This document shows, in pieces, positions 34,712 through 41,453 of a stretch of 41,453 nt of DNA (position 1 is the stretch's first letter; every line of letters starts with the position of its first letter). The notes beneath the pieces were generated by a model. That model had not been told where the DNA came from, made no database searches, and worked only from the letters and a program-made list of their open reading frames with translations. A program made the position numbers and the translations under genes. Source of the stretch: Myxococcales bacterium (GTDB lineage: Bacteria; Myxococcota_A; Polyangia; Haliangiales; Haliangiaceae); assembly GCA_028287115.1 (NCBI GenBank), contig JAQBQF010000188.1, positions 1 through 41,453 of the forward strand, read 5' to 3'.

Positions 34712-36033
34712 TCAGCGAGACCAACGCGCGGCAACTCCTCGATCGCGTGCTGCTCCTCGCGCGCACAAATAAGGGTGTCGAGGCGACCGCGGCCGTACGC
34801 ATCCAGCGCGCCGGCAACACGCGGTTCGCGGTCAACGAGATCACGTCGTCCGCGGACGTCGAGCGAGTCACGCTCTCGATCACCGCGCAGGTAGGTCAGC
34901 GCAGTGCATCCACGACGACGAATCAGCTCGACGACCGTTCGATCGATGACGCGGTCGCTCGCGCGATTCGGATGGCGCGGCTTGCGCCCGAGACGCCGGA
35001 GGCGATGCCGCCCCTCGGCAAGCAGACCTACGTGCACCCGAAGAGCGCGCTCGATCCCGCGACCGCCAAGCTGACGCCCCAAGCACGCGCAAAGGCGATC
35101 GGCGAAGCGATCTCCGCCGGAGATGCGGGGCACGTCGTGATCGCGGGGTTCTACGAGCACGAGGTCTCGCTCGTGACGCTCGCGTCGACTGCGGGCTTGT
35201 CCGCATCTCACGAGTCTTCGTCATGTCAGATGAGCTGCACCGCGCGCACCACCGATGCGACCGGATCGGGATGGGCCGGCGCCGGTTCGAACAAGGTCGG
35301 CGACATCGACGCCGCTGCGCTCGCGAAGGTCGCCGTCGACAAGGCGATCCACTCGGCCAAGCCGCAGAAGCTCGATCCGGGCCGCTACACCGTCGTGCTC
35401 GAGCCCGCAGCCGTCGCGGACCTACTCGCGTTCTTGATCGGATCGCTCGGAGCGCGTCGCGCCGACGAGCATCGCTCGTTCTTCGGCAAGCAAGGCGGCG
35501 GTACCCGCGTCGGCGACAAGCTGTTCCCCGACTCGATCACGCTGCGGTCGGATCCTAGCGATGTCGCGCTCGGAGCCGCACCCTTCGACGGCGAAGGCGT
35601 CGCACTCGCGCCGACGAAGTGGATCGACAAGGGCGTGCTCACCGGCCTCACCTATTCGCGGTTCTGGGCGAAGCGGCAAGGCAAGCCGCCGACCGGAAAT
35701 CCGAGCGGCTGGTCGCTCGACGGAGGAACCGCGTCGCGCGACGATCTGATCAAGAGCGTCAAGCGCGGCGTCCTCGTGACGAGGTTCTGGTATCTGCGCG
35801 ATCTCGATCCGCAGACGCTCCTCGCGACCGGGCTCACCCGCGACGGCACGTTCTTGATCGAGAACGGCGCGGTCACGGTTCCCGTGAACAACTTCCGGTT
35901 CAACGAGTCGCCGGTCCAGATGCTCGCGCGATGCGACGGCCTCGGGGCCACGACGATTCCCGGCGGCGACACGCGCGTCCCGGTCCTGCGAACCAACGAG
36001 TTCAACCTCGCGTCGATTTCGGAAGCCGTGTGA
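34708..36033 (+). CDS. tldE: TldE/PmbA-type metalloprotease subunit
   Basis: 441 residues, GTG start within the tldD stop. It is the non-catalytic partner: the PmbA fold is visible (EATAAVRIQRAGNTRFAVNEITSS, SLVTLASTAGLSASHESSS, LDPGRYTVVLEPAAVADLLAFL, GDKLFPDSITLRSDP, DGEGVALAPTKWIDKGVL) and the HExxxH is absent. There is no Tat or Sec signal, although its partner has a Tat signal, so it may travel with TldD as a folded complex or TldD may be retained by the inner membrane. The start codon of the amidohydrolase lies in its stop (GTGA). Confidence 0.88.
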   Translation: MISETNARQLLDRVLLLARTNKGVEATAAVRIQRAGNTRFAVNEITSSADVERVTLSITAQVGQRSASTTTNQLDDRSIDDAVARAIRMARLAPETPEAMPPLGKQTYVHPKSALDPATAKLTPQARAKAIGEAISAGDAGHVVIAGFYEHEVSLVTLASTAGLSASHESSSCQMSCTARTTDATGSGWAGAGSNKVGDIDAAALAKVAVDKAIHSAKPQKLDPGRYTVVLEPAAVADLLAFLIGSLGARRADEHRSFFGKQGGGTRVGDKLFPDSITLRSDPSDVALGAAPFDGEGVALAPTKWIDKGVLTGLTYSRFWAKRQGKPPTGNPSGWSLDGGTASRDDLIKSVKRGVLVTRFWYLRDLDPQTLLATGLTRDGTFLIENGAVTVPVNNFRFNESPVQMLARCDGLGATTIPGGDTRVPVLRTNEFNLASISEAV

Positions 36034-37367
36034 GCGCGATCCTCGTCACCGCCGACCGTGCCCTGACCGGCGACCTGGGCGCGCGTGGGCCAACCTCGGT
36101 GCTCGCCGTCGACGGCAAGATCATCGCGGTCGGCACGCCCGGCGAGATCGCGGCGCATCCGCAGGCCGCGAGCGCACGCCGCATCGACTGGGGCCAGCGC
36201 GCGATGGTCCCGGGCACGGTCAACACGCACAATCACAGCTTCCAGTCGCTGCTGCGTGGCATCGGCGATGACCTGCCATTCCTCGAGTGGCGCGATCGCG
36301 CGCTGTATCGTTACTCGCCGCGCCTGACCGCGGACGACATGACCACCGCGGCGCTGTTCGCGTTTGGAGAGATGTTGCTCCAGGGCGTGACGACCGTGTG
36401 TGACTTCTTCTATCTCAACGCGCAGGGCAACGCGCACGCGACCGCGGTGATCGAAGCAGCTCGCCGCCTCGGGATCCGGATCGTCCTCGCGCGCAGCTTC
36501 TACGACTGGGACGGCGCACCGGCCGCGTATCGCGAGACGATTCCGCAGGCGGTCTCGCACTTCGAAGCGCTCGCGAAGCAATACCGCGATCCGGATCGGC
36601 ACCTCGTGACGATCCAGCCCGCACCGCACAGTCAGCACGGCGCCTCGCCGGCGATGATCGAAGCGGGCGCCGGCTGTGCGGCCGACGCCGGCGTGCCGTG
36701 GCACATCCACCTCGCCGAGGAGCGCTATCAGGTCGATCAGTCGCTCGAGCGGTTCGGAGCACGGCCGATTCACGCGGTGTCCGCGCTCGATGTCGATCTG
36801 TCGCAGATGATCGCGGTCCACGGCTGCTGGTTCGACGAATCCGAGCGGGCTGTCCTCGCCGAGCGTGGCGGATCGCTCGCCTACTGCCCAGGATCGAACA
36901 TGTTCCTCGGCGATGGCGTGACAGACCTCGTGGATCTCGTCGCGCGCGGCGTGCGGGTCGGGCTCGGCACCGACGGCGGCTGCTCGAACAATCGGGTCAG
37001 CGTGTTCGACGAGATGCGCACGGCCGCGCTGCTCCAGAAGGTCCATCGGATCGACGGACAGGCGATCGACGCCGAGACCTGTTTTGCACTCGGGACCCGG
37101 ACCGCCGGCGAGGTGCTACGGCTCCCGATCGGGCGGATCGCCCCTGGGTATCGCTGTGACCTCGTCGCACTCGACCTCGGAGATCCGTCGTTGTGGCCGG
37201 TCCAGGTCCTCGAAAAGAACGTGGTCTACGCGCTGTCTGCTCGCGCGATCACCGACGTCGTGGTAGATGGTCAGGAAGCCGTCATCGCGCGTCAGCTCTG
37301 TCATGTCCCCATCGGCGAGATCCAAGTCCGCGTCGCAGAGCTCACCCGAGACTGGTCCCGGGACTAA
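36030..37367 (+). CDS. Amidohydrolase of the TRZ/ATZ (cytosine/guanine/SAH deaminase) family
   Basis: 445 residues. The TIM-barrel metal site is complete: H67-N-H69 (VNTHNHSFQSLLRG), H225 and H227 (WHIHLAEE), H264 (AVHGCW) and D315 (GTDGG). The Glu in HLAEE is also present. This set matches mononuclear-metal deaminases such as guanine deaminase, SAH/MTA deaminase or chlorohydrolases, rather than a urease type. The substrate cannot be fixed. It is coupled to tldE (GTGA overlap), and no signal peptide is seen, so it acts in the cytosol. The end overlaps the following small membrane gene by 65 nt if the ATG at 37303 is used. Confidence 0.88.
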   Translation: MSAILVTADRALTGDLGARGPTSVLAVDGKIIAVGTPGEIAAHPQAASARRIDWGQRAMVPGTVNTHNHSFQSLLRGIGDDLPFLEWRDRALYRYSPRLTADDMTTAALFAFGEMLLQGVTTVCDFFYLNAQGNAHATAVIEAARRLGIRIVLARSFYDWDGAPAAYRETIPQAVSHFEALAKQYRDPDRHLVTIQPAPHSQHGASPAMIEAGAGCAADAGVPWHIHLAEERYQVDQSLERFGARPIHAVSALDVDLSQMIAVHGCWFDESERAVLAERGGSLAYCPGSNMFLGDGVTDLVDLVARGVRVGLGTDGGCSNNRVSVFDEMRTAALLQKVHRIDGQAIDAETCFALGTRTAGEVLRLPIGRIAPGYRCDLVALDLGDPSLWPVQVLEKNVVYALSARAITDVVVDGQEAVIARQLCHVPIGEIQVRVAELTRDWSRD

Positions 37368-37845
37368 GCCTTCAGGGAAAGAGGGCACGGTCGAGATCGA
37401 GCTCGAGGTCTCGCGCCAGCGCGCCGCAGGCTGGGCGGTGTTCGGCGTGCTCCTCGGCATTCTGCTCGTGTGGAAGCTCGGCACCGTCGGCGTCTGGGGC
37501 GGCTATCTGCTGATCGCGATCGGTCTGTTTCGCGCATTTCAGCTCGTCCAAACCTTTCTTCATCCGGCGGGCAAGATCGTCGTTTCCGACAAAGAGGTCG
37601 TGCTCCCGCGTGGCCTCCATCGCGGTCATCCCGTGAAGGTCCGGCCGAGTGACGTCACCGCGGTCTACTTTCTCCGCCGCTCGGTGCCCTGGAATCGCTC
37701 GGCACCGGTGCTGATCGTCGAGCTCGGCGACCGCGCGATGGCGTTTCCGCGCGATTGGTTCGCTTCCGAAGCCGACCAGCGCCATATCGTTCACGCGCTG
37801 TCGCGCGGCCTCGGCGGCGCAACGCCGGCCACGCCCGAAGCGTAG
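37303..37845 (+). CDS. Small membrane protein, two TM segments plus PH-like domain
   Basis: 180 residues from the ATG at 37303, which would overlap the amidohydrolase by 65 nt; a GTG at 37437, inside the first membrane segment, is less likely. TM segments lie at about 42-59 and 62-80, then a PH-like domain follows (GKIVVSDKEVVLPRG, VRPSDVTAVYFLRRSVPW, VELGDRAMAFPRDWF). The layout equals that of the protein at 6698-7168. Function is unknown. The start is the weakest part of this call. Confidence 0.65.
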   Translation: MSPSARSKSASQSSPETGPGTKPSGKEGTVEIELEVSRQRAAGWAVFGVLLGILLVWKLGTVGVWGGYLLIAIGLFRAFQLVQTFLHPAGKIVVSDKEVVLPRGLHRGHPVKVRPSDVTAVYFLRRSVPWNRSAPVLIVELGDRAMAFPRDWFASEADQRHIVHALSRGLGGATPATPEA

Positions 37846-37925
37846 CTCCTCGATCGCGTGCGTCTGCGAGGTCCTCTGATTGGTCGGAGGATTGCATCTT
37901 CGTAAGCGGCGAAGGAGGCCCAGCC

Positions 37926-38264
37926 ATGTCCGCGGACACCGCACAGATTCACGGCAAGACGTTACGGTTCAAGTTCAACGACGGCCCGATGGCCGGCAAG
38001 ACGTTCGAGCACGCCTTCGACGACCACGGCACGGTCACGTGGAAGATGCTGGGCGGCGAAGGCAAGCCGTCGAAGCCCACGAAGTACGAGCTCGCGCACG
38101 TCAACTTCGACGTGTTCGCGGTCTCGTACCTCGGAGACGCGGGCTACACGTTGACGACGATCCTCGACTTCAACACCGGCCTGCTCGTCGCGTTCGCATC
38201 GAACGAGAAGTCGCTGGTCAAGCAGCACGGGACGTTCGAAGTCGTCAAACGCGCCGCCGCGTAG
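37926..38264 (+). CDS. MoaF-like / calycin-type small protein
   Basis: 112 residues. An AAGGAGG-type SD (GAAGGAGG ending about 8 nt before the ATG) makes this one of the few clearly SD-driven starts here. The sequence IHGKTLRFKFNDGPMAGKTFEHAFDDHGTVTWKML, FAVSYLGDAGYTLTTILDFNTGLLVAFASNE has the beta-strand order of the MoaF / phenolic-acid-decarboxylase-like calycin fold. It probably binds a small hydrophobic ligand. No molybdenum-cofactor synthesis gene is adjacent. The gene stands alone between the tldDE group and the convergent rlmD. Confidence 0.65.
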   Translation: MSADTAQIHGKTLRFKFNDGPMAGKTFEHAFDDHGTVTWKMLGGEGKPSKPTKYELAHVNFDVFAVSYLGDAGYTLTTILDFNTGLLVAFASNEKSLVKQHGTFEVVKRAAA

Positions 38265-38327
38265 TGCCCGCACGCGGGTCTCAGATCACCGGCACTCTGC
38301 AGACTCGTCGAACGCGCGCTCGATGGC

Positions 38328-39632
38328 TCAGGTTGCGGGAGTTTCGAGGGTCAGACGCAGCACGACCTCGACGTGCGAGGTCTGCGGCATCAGATCGAAC
38401 GGCCACGCACGCTCGGCGCGATATCCGGCGGTCACGAGCCGCGCGACATCGCGTGCGAGCGTCGCGGGATCGCAGGACACGTAGACGATCGTCTTGGGTG
38501 AGATCTTGACGATCCCGTCGATCGCTTCGGCGGCGCCGGTCCGCGGTGGATCGAGCACGATCGCGTCGAACATTCCTTCGAGCTTTCCGAGCACCCACTG
38601 CGCCGCGCCGGAGATGAATCGCGCGCGGGCGATCGGTTTGCGCGGTGGCTCGACATCGGTCGCGGTGACGTCCCAGCCGGCGGCGACAAACCCGCGCGTG
38701 AAGTTTCCCGCGCCCGCATAGAGCTCGAGCAAGCGTCCGGGTCCCGGGCCGAGTGCGGCCTGGGTCGCCGCGATCAGCGCTCGGTTTCCTGCGGCGCTCG
38801 CCTGCGCGAAGTCCCACGGGCCGCCGTAGAGGTCAGGCTCGATCTCGATCACGGTCTCGCCGTGAACGTCATCGCCCGCGATCACGCCGACGATGCCGGC
38901 ACGACCGATCAGCGCGGGCGCGCCGCGCCACGACCGTTCGAGACCGACGACGATCTCGCCGCGATGACCGCGCACGAAGGCGAGCTCGCCATCGGGAGGC
39001 GTCACGGATGCGACCGCCTTGAATGCCGGCTCGAGCGCGGGTTCGAGCTGCGGACAATGCGCGAGCGGGATCAACCGATGGCTCGCGTTCGCGTACAGGC
39101 CGACTCGCCCACCGACGACGTGAAATCGCGCTCGCCGGCGCCAACCGAGCGGCGGGGCCGGATCCGCGATCCGCTCGATCGCGAGCCCCGCGATGTTGCG
39201 CAGCGCATTGGCAACGATCGCCTGCTTGGCCTCGAGCTGGGCCGCGCGCGCGACATGTTGCCACTGACACCCGCCGCAACCGGCGCGAAAATATTCGCAC
39301 GGCGGCTCGACGCGCGACGGCGAAGGCGCGAGCACCTCGACGAGCTCCCCGCGCGCGAATGACTTGGTCTCCTTGACGAGGCCGACGCGAACGCGATCGC
39401 CCGGCACGGTGTTCGGCACGAACGTCACGCGGCCACCGGGGTCGCGCGCCACGCCGTCGCCACCTGCGGCGAGTGAGTTGATCTCGAGCTCGACGATCGT
39501 CGGCGGTCGGCTCGGTGCTCGCTCCGTCGGCTCTGCGCGCCGGTCGGCGCCTGATGACGCGCCCTTTCGCGGTGCGCCTTCCGTGCCGCGCGGTCGATCA
39601 CCGCGCCTCCCCGGTCGATCACCACCCGTCAT
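38328..39632 (-). CDS. rlmD: 23S rRNA m5U methyltransferase, RumA/RlmD family with TRAM domain
   Basis: 434 residues. A basic Gly/Arg-rich extension (1-45) precedes a TRAM domain (VELEINSLAAGGDGVARDPGGRVTFVPNTVPGDRV). The Fe-S site has Cys in PPCEYFRAGCGGCQWQH plus a later HCPQLEP. The SAM-binding domain reads GPGRLLELYAGAGNFTRGF, with DPPRTG and the catalytic Cys in YVSCDPATLARD. This is the RNA 5-methyluridine (23S U1939-type) enzyme family; RlmD and RlmCD cannot be split by eye. The ATG overlaps the stop of the upstream SAM-hydrolase gene (ATGA). Confidence 0.9.
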   Translation of the reverse strand: MTGGDRPGRRGDRPRGTEGAPRKGASSGADRRAEPTERAPSRPPTIVELEINSLAAGGDGVARDPGGRVTFVPNTVPGDRVRVGLVKETKSFARGELVEVLAPSPSRVEPPCEYFRAGCGGCQWQHVARAAQLEAKQAIVANALRNIAGLAIERIADPAPPLGWRRRARFHVVGGRVGLYANASHRLIPLAHCPQLEPALEPAFKAVASVTPPDGELAFVRGHRGEIVVGLERSWRGAPALIGRAGIVGVIAGDDVHGETVIEIEPDLYGGPWDFAQASAAGNRALIAATQAALGPGPGRLLELYAGAGNFTRGFVAAGWDVTATDVEPPRKPIARARFISGAAQWVLGKLEGMFDAIVLDPPRTGAAEAIDGIVKISPKTIVYVSCDPATLARDVARLVTAGYRAERAWPFDLMPQTSHVEVVLRLTLETPAT

Positions 39633-40399
39633 CGATACTCGCTCTGCAGCGGGGCCGCGGGCACGACGCGCATGCCGCGCTCCGCTTGAAGCACGCGATC
39701 GGCTCGGCCATCGCGGACCGCGATCTCGATCGTTCCGGCGGAGCCGACGTACGCAAGGAGCTCGCTCTTCGGCGCGTCTTCGTAGGTCCGCAGCACGGAG
39801 AGCCGGCGACCCGCGATCGTGACGGCGGCCCCGCCTTGCGCGCCCGGCAGATCGGTCACGAGGTTCCCGTAGCGATCGATGTGGACGACCCTACCCTCTC
39901 CTTCGGGCCGAACGCCCCAGGGCAGCGCACCGACGAGCTTGGTTGGAGTGCCCGAGGGCCGGTAACTCGCCATGACGAGTGTCGTGGCGGCCGGGGCGAA
40001 CACGTCGCGGCCATGAAACGTCGGAGATGCGTCGTCGTAGCCCTCGATCACCCAGGCCGGATCCGCGGCGCCTGCCACGTAGGCGAACACGCCGTTGTCC
40101 GGACCGACGTACCACTGAGTGCCCGCCTTGACGATCACCGGTTGGCGCCCGCCGCCGACGCCCGGATCGACGACGACGACGTGAACGGTGTCCTCGGGAA
40201 ACTCGCGCGTCGCGGTCGCGACGACCCATGCCGCATGCGCGATGTCTCCGCGTGGAACGTCGTTGGCGAGATCGATCACCGAGACTTCGATCGGCCGGCC
40301 GTGCCCCAGCTTCTGAGCCGTTCGTGCGATCACGCCTTTCATCGCACCGACATAGCCATCGCTGGTACCGAAATCGGTGGTTAACGTGATGATCGGCAT
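39629..40399 (-). CDS. SAM hydroxide adenosyltransferase (DUF62 family)
   Basis: 256 residues from the ATG at 40399 (MPIITLTTDFG), the family N-terminus; the open frame continues 11 codons upstream but that part does not match. The conserved features are TDFGTSDGYVGAMKG, HVVVVDPGVGG, YVGPDNGVF, FHGRDVFAPAA and DRYGNLVTD. The family, related to SAM-dependent halogenases, hydrolyses SAM to adenosine and methionine. The chlorinase/fluorinase-specific loop is not seen, so hydrolysis is more likely. It forms an operon with rlmD, another SAM enzyme. It is divergent from the CoA-transferase across 25 bp. Confidence 0.88.
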   Translation of the reverse strand: MPIITLTTDFGTSDGYVGAMKGVIARTAQKLGHGRPIEVSVIDLANDVPRGDIAHAAWVVATATREFPEDTVHVVVVDPGVGGGRQPVIVKAGTQWYVGPDNGVFAYVAGAADPAWVIEGYDDASPTFHGRDVFAPAATTLVMASYRPSGTPTKLVGALPWGVRPEGEGRVVHIDRYGNLVTDLPGAQGGAAVTIAGRRLSVLRTYEDAPKSELLAYVGSAGTIEIAVRDGRADRVLQAERGMRVVPAAPLQSEYR

Positions 40400-40424
40400 C
40401 TCGATCGGCAGTAAGACACAGGCG

Positions 40425-41126
40425 ATGAACAAGGTCTACCCGAACGCCGAGGCCGCGCTCGAGGGCGTGTCCGATGGTGCGGTAATCCTCGCAGGCGGCT
40501 TCGGCCTGTCGGGGAACCCGGAGAACTGCATCCGCGAGCTCGCGCGCCGCAACGTACAGCGCCTGACGATCGTCTCGAACAACTGCGGCACCACCGAAAA
40601 GGGCCTCGGGGTCCTCCTCGCACAGGGCCAGGTCAAGAAGATGATCTCGAGCTACGTGGGGGAGAACAAGATCTTCGAAAAGCAGTTCCTGTCCGGCCAG
40701 CTCGAGGTCGAGCTGTGTCCCCAGGGCACACTGGCGGAGCGCCTACGGGCGGGTGGTGCCGGGATCGAAGCGTTCTTCACGCCGACCGGTTTCGGGACGA
40801 AGGTCGCCGAAGGCAAGGAGACCCGCGAGATCGCCGGTAAGCACTGCGTCCTCGAGCATGCGATCCGCGGCGACTTCGCGATCGTCAAGGCTTGGAAGGG
40901 CGACAAGTGGGGGAACCTCGTGTTCCGCAAGACCTCGCGCAACTTCAACCCGCTCGTGGCACAGGCCGGCAAGATCACGGTCGTCGAGGTCGAACAGCTC
41001 GTCGAGGTCGGCGAGCTCGATCCCGATCAGGTCCACCTTCCGTCGATCTACGTGCAGCGAATCTTTCAGGGCACGAGCTACGAAAAGCCGATCGAACAAC
41101 GCACGGTCCGAAAGAGGAGCTCGTGA
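40425..41126 (+). CDS. scoA: 3-oxoacid CoA-transferase subunit A
   Basis: 233 residues from the ATG at 40425 (MNKVYPNAEAALEGVSDGAVILAGGFGLSGNPENCI), the family N-terminus. SCOT moves CoA between succinyl-CoA and acetoacetate. The GFGLSGNPEN loop, IVSNNCGTTEKGLGVLL, SYVGENKIFEKQFL, ELCPQGTLAERLRAGGAGI and FTPTGFGT are typical. The stop overlaps the next ATG. TAAGAC (40412-40417) 7 nt before the ATG is a weak -10 candidate. The divergent DUF62 gene starts 26 bp upstream. Confidence 0.93.
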   Translation: MNKVYPNAEAALEGVSDGAVILAGGFGLSGNPENCIRELARRNVQRLTIVSNNCGTTEKGLGVLLAQGQVKKMISSYVGENKIFEKQFLSGQLEVELCPQGTLAERLRAGGAGIEAFFTPTGFGTKVAEGKETREIAGKHCVLEHAIRGDFAIVKAWKGDKWGNLVFRKTSRNFNPLVAQAGKITVVEVEQLVEVGELDPDQVHLPSIYVQRIFQGTSYEKPIEQRTVRKRSS

Positions 41127-41453
41127 TGCAGCGCTTAGATCGAGATCAGATGGCTCGCCGTGTCGCCGCGGAGCTGCAAGACGGCTTCTACGTCAACCTC
41201 GGGATCGGGATGCCCACGCTCGTCGCGAACTTCATTCCCGCCGGGATGGATGTCGTGCTGCAGTCCGAGAATGGGATGCTCGGCATCGGGCCCTTTCCGC
41301 TCGAAGGCGACGAAGATCCGGACCTGATCAATGCGGGCAAGCAGACCGTGACGACGATCAAAGGCTCGGCCTTCTTCGACTCGGCACAGTCGTTCGCGAT
41401 GATCCGCGGCGGACATGTCGATGTCAGCGTGCTTGGTGCGATGGAAGTCAGCG
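41126..41453 (+). CDS. scoB: 3-oxoacid CoA-transferase subunit B, 3' end beyond window
   Basis: About 109 residues are visible before the right edge. The ATG (41126) overlaps the scoA TGA; GTG 41123 is in the same frame. The region carries GFYVNLGIGMPTLV, the active-site context VLQSENGMLGIGPFP with the catalytic Glu, and NAGKQTVTTIKGSAFFDSAQSFAMIRGGHVDVSVLGAMEVS. It is the standard partner of subunit A and together they form a heteromeric CoA-transferase. Confidence 0.93.
   Translation, partial: MQRLDRDQMARRVAAELQDGFYVNLGIGMPTLVANFIPAGMDVVLQSENGMLGIGPFPLEGDEDPDLINAGKQTVTTIKGSAFFDSAQSFAMIRGGHVDVSVLGAMEVS

Overview
The window is GC-rich, gene-dense chromosomal DNA. The housekeeping genes, many Cys-rich or Pro-rich lipoproteins, TPR and AAA/TPR giants, HEAT and PilZ proteins and outer-membrane barrels point to a Myxococcota bacterium, probably a Polyangia / Haliangium-Kofleriaceae-type lineage. 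This is inferred from gene content, not from a search. I see no rRNA, tRNA, CRISPR array, intact IS or prophage. No gene-free stretch reaches 300 bases.

Layout. 1-1211 (-): class I aminotransferase cut by the left edge. 1338-6270 (+): holB-ricT(PSP1)-metG, translationally coupled through 4-nt overlaps. 6277-7168 (+): PilZ protein and a two-TM PH-like protein, convergent with a membrane protein at 7158-8306. 8406-10186 (+): HEAT-repeat gene and tatD. 10261-10998 (+): rplC (ribosomal protein L3) alone, with its own consensus promoter, a leader hairpin and an intrinsic terminator. 11068-12341 (+): rlmE and a YciO/YrdC gene. 12382-14584 (-): lipoprotein and 14-TM MFS exporter. 14798-15307 (+): MOSC protein. 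15319-18966 (-): Cys-rich lipoprotein, TPR membrane protein, HMA-like lipoprotein. 18990-20069 (+): aroC. 20066-20371 (-): Rieske ferredoxin. 20578-23593 (+): a coupled trio of divergent ETF-alpha-like, ETF-beta-like and NDP-forming acyl-CoA-synthetase-like proteins, followed by a small membrane protein. 23965-27997 (-): AAA/TPR ATPase and CCA-adding/poly(A) polymerase. 28086-30756 (+): cell-envelope operon of a lipoprotein, an SH3-plus-barrel protein, a DUF4266 lipoprotein and a DUF3570 outer-membrane protein. 30801-32078 (+): coiled-coil protein. 32075-33106 (-): holA. 33146-37845 (+): Tat-signal TldD, TldE, amidohydrolase, PH-like membrane protein. 37926-38264 (+): MoaF-like protein. 38328-40399 (-): SAM hydrolase (DUF62) and RlmD-type rRNA methyltransferase. 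40425-end (+): 3-oxoacid CoA-transferase subunits A and B, the latter cut by the right edge.

The strongest cross-window signal is regulatory. At least eleven first genes of transcription units, on both strands, carry a TAnnnT -10-like hexamer ending 5-7 nt before the ATG or GTG with no Shine-Dalgarno sequence; five more have the same hexamer 9 nt away. Downstream genes mostly start inside the previous stop codon (ATGA or GTGA). This suggests leaderless mRNAs at transcription-unit heads and translational coupling inside operons, with a real 5' leader and SD kept for rplC and a few others.

The most novel protein-level items are the degenerate ETF/acyl-CoA-synthetase trio, the RicT homologue with a DRSQ-repeat disordered arm, the Tat-signal TldD with a signal-less TldE, and the DUF4266/DUF3570 envelope operon.
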